Assembly (NCBI GenBank): GCA_037576195.1
Contig: CM075101.1
Location: forward strand, 39,432,001 to 39,496,000
Source: Phytoseiulus persimilis
Taxonomy: Eukaryota > Arthropoda > Arachnida > Mesostigmata > Phytoseiidae
DNA length: 64,000 nucleotides
Direction: 5' to 3'
Positions within the stretch are counted from its first letter, which is position 1, and each line of letters opens with the position of its first letter. The notes below the pieces were generated by a model that was given only the letters and a program-made list of their open reading frames with translations, made no database searches and was not told the DNA's origin. A program made the position numbers and the translations under genes. This document shows positions 58,201 to 64,000 of the stretch, piece by piece.

Positions 58201-61200
58201 TTTCTTGGCTGCTGTTCATTGTTGTTCTGAGGCTCGCCCCCGCTGGTAAGCCAGCTTGGCATTTCAAAAGGTTGTTGGTGTCGCTGTTCGAGATCAGACC
58301 GCAGTGGCCGTTCGGCGCTGAATTTTTAGAGTTGTTCCGCGCGGTTCGGCTGTTGTTTCCCTGCGGCAATGCGTCCGTCGCAGCGGATGTCCCGTCGGTG
58401 GCGGATCCGGCGGAATTCGTCTCACCCTTGGAGCTTTTGGTCACGGCACTTGTGATGAGATCGCTGCCGATGTGGTTGTTGTTCGTCCGGTGGGGCGACG
58501 CAGCGGAGGACCTATCACCCGATTGCTGCTGGAGCGCCTGCTTCTGCTGTTTCTTCGTTCGGGAGTCTCGCACTTCGAACTTCCGGTTCCGGTCACGTTT
58601 TTCGGACTGAGACACAACCGATTCTGAAACTGACGACTTCTTCTGCCCGCTGGCCGCTTCGTTGGGGGCGGCTCTCGCCGGAGAATCGCTCGTCTTGGAT
58701 TCCTTCGAAGTTGAAGATATCGAGGAATTGACCGACTCCTGACACAGCTTTCTTTGTCGCTCCTTCTTCTCAGCTCTTCGCTGGCTTTTAGTTTTGTTCT
58801 CGCTTTTGGCTTTTCCCGCGACTGTCGAGGAAGGAGTCTCAGTGGAAAACTCCGAGCTGCTTTCAGATGCGGTATCAGCTTCCTGTCCCCCATCTTCCTG
58901 CTCGTCTCCATTGGGGAGATCTTCAGCTTCTTTGGTGGTTTGGGCTCTGACTTCATCAGCTAGAGACGTGTTTGATCCTTCGCGTTCCTCCGGTTCAGAT
59001 GCCTTATCTAAATCGTTCTCCTCCACGTCACCGACTCCGAAGTGCAGGTCACCGTACGACGGTGGCGCCTCAGTCGCCAGTTCCTGTGGATGCCGGTCGC
59101 AAAACGAGTCAACGGACACGTCCTTCTTCCGTCTCCGAAGATCTTTCTTTCCAGCGGTACCGTTGTTGCTGGCTCCGCTGTCTCTTCTACGAACGGTCGA
59201 AGGAACACGATTCTCCCTGTGCGCCGAGTTCTTGCGCTCGTGTCCTGCCTCTTCCATCCCTGTCTGGGTCGCCACCGTGGTCCGGTGGTCGAGTCGTTCC
59301 TCGTCCGCGGAGCCGAATAAGCTGTGCGTGATGTAACTCATCACTAATTGAGAAACTCTGCGAATGAAAGAGAAGGATGAGCCTCGAAGCGTCGTACGGA
59401 TGGTGATGCACGCCTCCTGCGGCTTCTCTCATAATTCAGGAAAGCGGTCCTCGGCAGGAGGTTCTCGGCTGTTTTCTACTCACTTTCCGAGGATGGATAA
59501 TTCGCGACGCTCATACCGAGACCGAGCTTCGTACAGCGTCTCCTTCAGCACTCGGTTCGAGTCGAGGAAGGCGAAACAGACGGTACAAAGTACCATCATC
59601 AGAGATCCAACGAGGCAGAGCGCGTAGAAGATTCCTTCCCAGCCGGGCCTAGGGAGTTGATTCGCGCACGCTGACACCGAGCCTGGAAGGAAAGAAGGAT
59701 AACCCTGAGCTGGTGCGGATTCGCGGGAGTCTCCAGGCGAGCATTTCCGATCGTCATCGCGATCTACGTGCGGACCGATCTACAACAGCCGGAGAACACA
59801 ACACAAGAAAACGATGATCGCAGCTCACTTTTCGGCAAGGTAACTACGAGATTGAAGTCCAGTGTTGAATCGTCCAGAACGAGCGACAAGGTCACCTCGA
59901 CACGAGAAACCGTGAAATCCGGTGTAAAGCTGAAAAGTCATTTCATTATCGATCTACCATCACGGCGGCAATCGAACCTCACAGGCTATCGACTACAGAC
60001 TCCTTCAAAGAAGAAACCGAGACTCACCTCATTTCGATGCGATGGGACGCATTCGGCTTGATTGTGAATCCAGATGCTTGGACGTCACACTCTCTAACTC
60101 TGAAGCCGAACCCGAGACACGGTTGATTATTTATCAACACTCTCCGCACCCGGATCGGCAGATGGCCCACGTTCTTTGCCACAGGATACTTTTTCAAGGT
60201 TGTGTAAACTCCCAGATTGGAGCAATCCTGAAAGCGGAATATTGAGAGACATCGCTCCAGATCCATAACAGGAGCAGAACTTGAGACCAACTCTCAGGAC
60301 CAGAGTCAACTCCTCGGGATCGGCAACATTTAGTATTCACACCGATACTGTGCCCTCGCGCCCAGATCGAGTCCGATCAGCTAGGCCCCAAGGGATACTT
60401 GCCTTCAACAAAGAAGCATTGATATCAAACACAATAGTCCCCCCCGGCTCTTGACCCGCGAGGAGGAGCTTCCCGACGCCGCCTTCTCCTTTGAGGATAA
60501 CCGAGCTGACCGCGGTGAGATTGTTCCGTACCACAAGGACTCCGATATGGCTGCCAACGGTCGTTGGTTCGAATCTGACCATGATTCGCTTTTTTGATTT
60601 CGGAGGAATAACGGACAAATTATATTGTACGGATCGCTCGATGCTGAACGCCGTGGACAAGTGCGGAGGCAGTTTCATAGCTGCAAAGAAAGAGGCGACT
60701 GAGAACGCAAAACCAACCAACGGACTCCGAACACTCGGCCCAGCGAGCTGATTCGGGCGAGCGACAGCGCAGCCCCGTGGAAGGAAAACCCAGGCCGGCT
60801 GACCTCGCTAGTATTCGAACCACGGAGCTCCTGATAACTGCGGACAACCGAGGCGACTCACAATGCTGTGCGCCGACAATCGCGTTGATCTCGGGCCCTC
60901 CTATAGTAGAGATGTAGGCCTGGACCATCAGGGGTTGGTCTGACGGGTTGTCCACGATCACCGGATTGTACGACGCGTTACCCAACTGTATTGTGTCGAA
61001 ACGCACCGCGCCTCGTGCCGTGACCCTGGGCCAGACGTGTGTCACCTGGAAAGAGAATCAGAGGGCTGAACTCCATACTCCTAAACCCCCCTGCTGTGCC
61101 CGCCGCGGGAACCGTGTTCGCCGAACATGCAAGCGACAGTCCGTCCCAGTCGAGCGGTTACGCGCGAGAGACTCATAAGCCATCCGGCTCGCTCGTAGGA

Positions 61201-63978
61201 AGATGCTTGCGCAACTCGCACCACCCTGATTCGTTTTATGAAAGATGGTCTCGGATCCGGCGGCAGCCTTAACGAGGGTAAGCACACCGGGTTCACAGCA
61301 CACCATCACTAACAAGAAACTGCTCGCCGGGAGGAAAACAAATTACGGGCCCGTCGTGGTTTTGTAAGATTTCGTCTCGGTATGAATCTATGCCTGCTCG
61401 GAACAACCCTCGGAGGGGTCGCGGCCATTTCGTCACGCGGAACCGACCTTCGGCAGCTGAGCCGAATCTGCGCCGCGAAGCGAAAGACGGGTTCTGCCTC
61501 ATCGAACCACTTATTCCCTCGCGGATGTAACGTGCTCGATCGACTACGTCCAATGCTTGGGACGCCTCCACGCAGAGAATGAATTCCACTCAGCTCAGAC
61601 CTGCTTCGGAAACTCGGCGAGCGGTTGCGAAACCCTGCGAGGTCAGTGGACATCTCGCGGAGAAATCCCGGTGCGGTTCTGTAAGCTCCCAGTGGAGCTC
61701 CTGAGCCAAAGCCCCCCGAGCTCCGACTCTGCGACATCGGGCACCCATCTAGTCAAGGTATAACTCACCGTTACGGGCACCACAAACCCCTTCATCTGAT
61801 GCGTGTCAACGAGCAGTGTAGCATTCACCGCTTTGGCCTCCTTGAGTCTCTCCTGCATTTCTCTCCAGAGAAAGAGATCTTTCGTCGCGGAACTTTCCAG
61901 TGGACCTCCGAGTCCTACGTAGCACTGGGTACAAAGTGGCCGATACCTGTGATTGGGAGGGTGATTTTGAAAACTCGGACTCGGCAGCGGTGGACGACGC
62001 GGCGAGGCGAACGAGGAACGATGGCCGCCATTGATTTCAATTTGGGAGTTTTCTGTTCGCGGGAGTCATCGAGAAGAGCATGCTTCGAATGGGGGACACT
62101 CACTTGAGAGTTCCTAGCAAACTCTTCGCGCCCGGGAGCAGGACCGGGCTGTCGACTAAGACCATGTGAAATCTCTCGTCGCTGACTCGAGCTTTTGTCA
62201 CGACCAGCGGTTCGTCGAACGTGCTCTCAAGATACACGGGCTCCGCCGAATTCCGGAAGGGAAACGCTCCCTCCACTGAGATCATACGGCTACTGCTCAT
62301 CCCGGCCGCCGTGACTGTTCCTAGAAAAGAAAAGTGGTCCGCTCCGTGAGCTCCGGCTCTGAACCTCCGGCTGGGTTTTCTCGGGGAGAGATCTCTCGGT
62401 GACTCCGTATGATTCACGTATGCCTGATGAAAGAAGCGGAAACGAGGGAGCACTGACCTTTGCTCGCTTGGAATCCAAACCCCCAGGACTGCGATCCGAA
62501 ATCGGTTTTAACGTTGATTTTTCCCCACACCTGACCCTCAGTGGGCGAGCTGACAGTCAGGATAATTTGAAGACTCCCATATGGCACAAGCATCCATGGC
62601 GGGGGTGATGGCAGTGCGATGAGCGCCGAGCTCAGGTTGGACGCGAAGTACTCGACCTGCATCTGGACAAAGAACAACAAACCCCGTCACTACACCGCTC
62701 AAGAATCGCGTCTTTCTGCCAACGCCACCAACAAGTTCAGCGGTCGCGACCACAGAAGCGTATCAAGCTTTCGACCCTCCAACATACCTGGACTGGGTTA
62801 TCATTATAGAAATCCAGAATGACTTTCTTTTTCTGCTTCACACCGAGCGTCCCAATATCGAACTTGTCCGTTACGAGCCTGTTGTCGACCATCATGTCCA
62901 GCTCGCCCCGATAGAACTCCAGGTCGTAAACAAACTCTGTTACGTTTGTCAACACCCGCATGGTACGATTGAAGCTTCTCTGCCAGTCGAAAGGTCGCGG
63001 GAGATCGATTTTCACGGTGGCATTCTTCTCGATGACCGGCGCGGCGGGAGGATCGACTTCCTCGAACCCAACGAGGATCTGGAATATTATCCGGGTTGAA
63101 ACACGAACGGTTGTAGCCTTGGTTCGATGCAGTTCCCCGCAGTTCAGAACCGGAGCACGTCTAGACTCGAAGCTGGAGACCGCTCGCGGGTGGGCGAGAG
63201 AGAGAGAGAGAGTTTCCCTTCGGTACCGACCAAGTGTCACCCATTCTGGGCAGAATGACGATCAACGATTGAGGCGTTATCGACAATGTGCGTGCCCCCG
63301 CTACAGTAGGACGAAATCAAAACCCGTATGAACACTGATATCGTTTTAGAGCTCGGATGAATATCTTTGAGCTAGATAAATTTCTAGGGCTTGATACTTC
63401 TTCGAGTGATCTCACTTCCCAAGAGAGGATCGAGATTGAAAGGCTCTACTGCGCCATGTTTCGGCAAAAGGCGGTCCTCAGAGAATTCCTCGCTGCCTCT
63501 GATTCATCACGTGGAATCGTTGCACGATGGGTTGGCACCGGAGGTGCTGTTCACTGAATCCATCCTGCGTCTTGTCGGTTTTGTGCAAGCGGCTCTCCCT
63601 GCGGTCTTCCCGACAGCCGCCGCGAACGTGAATTATTATACACGACATGGCGAGGAATATGAAGCTCCGGAATGAGCAAGCGATGTCACCGATGGAGTTC
63701 CTGCGGACGAGGAATCAGTCCCTTCCTTCTCGGGAAACCCTGTCGTTCCCTTCAGTTCGAATACTCACTCGTTCGATGCGTAGTCCAGAATTGACTTGAT
63801 TCTTGACTTCGACGGAAAATGCGCGCTTTCCTTTTGCGCCAATGTAGAAACGGGTGTTGGCGGCCTGCAGACTTCCATTTAGGAGCTGAACCGTGTACGG
63901 GACTTGAAGTTTGAGCTTCCCTCCTTTCAGAAGCAGTTTACCGCTGCTGCGAGTCAGGCGTTGAGGTTCAACCGCGAC
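55257..63978 (-). CDS. TMEM131: TMEM131 homologue (PapD-like secretory-pathway protein), 5' end outside the window
   Basis: Thirteen exons in phase: 63978-63769, 63078-62788, 62662-62458, 62320-62104, 61946-61769, 61045-60862, 60680-60403, 60227-60028, 59929-59829, 59682-59484, 59357-55967, 55853-55523, 55414-55257; 1980 residues in the window. Family landmarks: PPPWMLVPYG, YRPLCTQCYVGLGGPLE, MVRFEPTTVGSH, LLKDCSN, NVGHLPIRVRRVLINNQPC, FTPDFTVSRVEVTLSL, then the membrane span GWEGIFYALCLVGSLMMVLC in exon 59682-59484. TMEM131 proteins sit in the ER/Golgi membrane: the luminal PapD-like modules bind procollagen and the cytosolic tail recruits TRAPP for export. Here the tail is very long (about 1290 residues), Ser/Asn/Gly-rich, with Trp-containing segments near the end (VWGAESSW, TGVWTSAQ, GTPWTPF) as in vertebrate tails. 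One intron has a GC donor. Confidence 0.92.
63357..63675 (+). pseudogene. ORF pair with a frame break inside a TMEM131 intron, opposite strand
   Basis: Within the intron 63079-63768. The plus strand opens at 63357 with MNIFELDKFLGLDTSSSD and a helical stretch up to about LREFL (63490). The coding look then continues in the next frame (HHVESLHDGLAPEVLF, then LVGFVQAALPAVFP) to a stop at 63675. A single frame change would join them into about 105 residues. No family recognised. Could be a nested gene with an unseen splice, a sequencing indel, or a decayed retrocopy. Confidence 0.35.
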
Positions 63979-64000
63979 CTGAGGGGTAGGACGAACTCGT

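Noticed and set aside
55506..58956. Long plus-strand and other-frame ORFs over the TMEM131 tail exon
   Set aside because: Shadows of the repetitive Ser/Asn/Gln codons of the large exon; the TMEM131 frame alone is continuous through membrane span, tail and later splices.
61046..61768. Several open frames in this stretch, possible extra TMEM131 exons
   Set aside because: The exons on either side already join in phase 0 (ending PVT, starting VTHVWPRV); the stretch reads as a single intron.
1..64000. CRISPR arrays, bacterial operons, riboswitches, integrase or plasmid features
   Set aside because: No direct-repeat/spacer pattern or ribosome-binding-site-spaced ORFs; genes are intron-split and of animal families.

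Overview
The window reads as nuclear DNA of an arthropod, most likely an arachnid. Genes are split by short introns (mostly 40-260 bp, GT-AG with clear GTGAGT-type donors and pyrimidine-CAG acceptors), base composition looks close to even, and a DM4/DM12-type secreted protein (an arthropod family) is present. A phytoseiid-like mite would fit the compactness; that is inference from memory, not shown by the sequence.

Layout. 386-3424 (+) is an eight-exon PIGT gene (GPI transamidase subunit) whose largest intron holds a 97-residue ORF ending in a CaaX-like box. 5625-6504 (+) is a small secreted protein. 7008-10577 (-) is an intronless receptor tyrosine kinase of the Venus kinase type: N-terminal binding-protein-like domain, Venus flytrap domain, one membrane span, kinase. 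12.4-33 kb is a rearranged accessory block made of a tandemly amplified, apparently undescribed family of small three-exon genes coding for PHD-like zinc-finger proteins of about 125-132 residues. I can build five intact copies (14394-15032, 20421-21045, 23317-23888, 25005-25802, 28692-29287, all minus strand), one dead copy split by a 2.3-kb Tigger element, and several relics. The intact copies share first exons of exactly 43 nt, second exons of exactly 110 nt and third exons of about 234-246 nt, in the same phases. Part of the block is a tandem duplication with a period of about 6.03 kb, and one copy carries a solo LTR at a site that is empty in the other. The block ends in a truncated paralogue of the receptor kinase (30558-31751) that keeps only the first extracellular domain.

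From 33 to 64 kb the order is: a two-exon PGAY-repeat protein (35865-36420, -), an animal haem peroxidase lacking the usual haem-ester residues (37537-39482, +), a KLHDC3-like Kelch gene (41578-43911, -) that splices in frame to a long disordered region just upstream (44041-47861, -), a five-exon DM4/DM12 secreted protein (49236-50710, -), and TMEM131 (from 55257 past the right-hand exons at 63978, -), a PapD-like secretory-pathway protein with a very long Ser/Asn-rich tail.

PIGT and TMEM131 are housekeeping secretory-pathway genes. The zinc-finger array and the receptor paralogues are the rapidly evolving part. Exon boundaries were worked out by hand from splice consensus, reading phase and family similarity; no alignment or transcript evidence was available.
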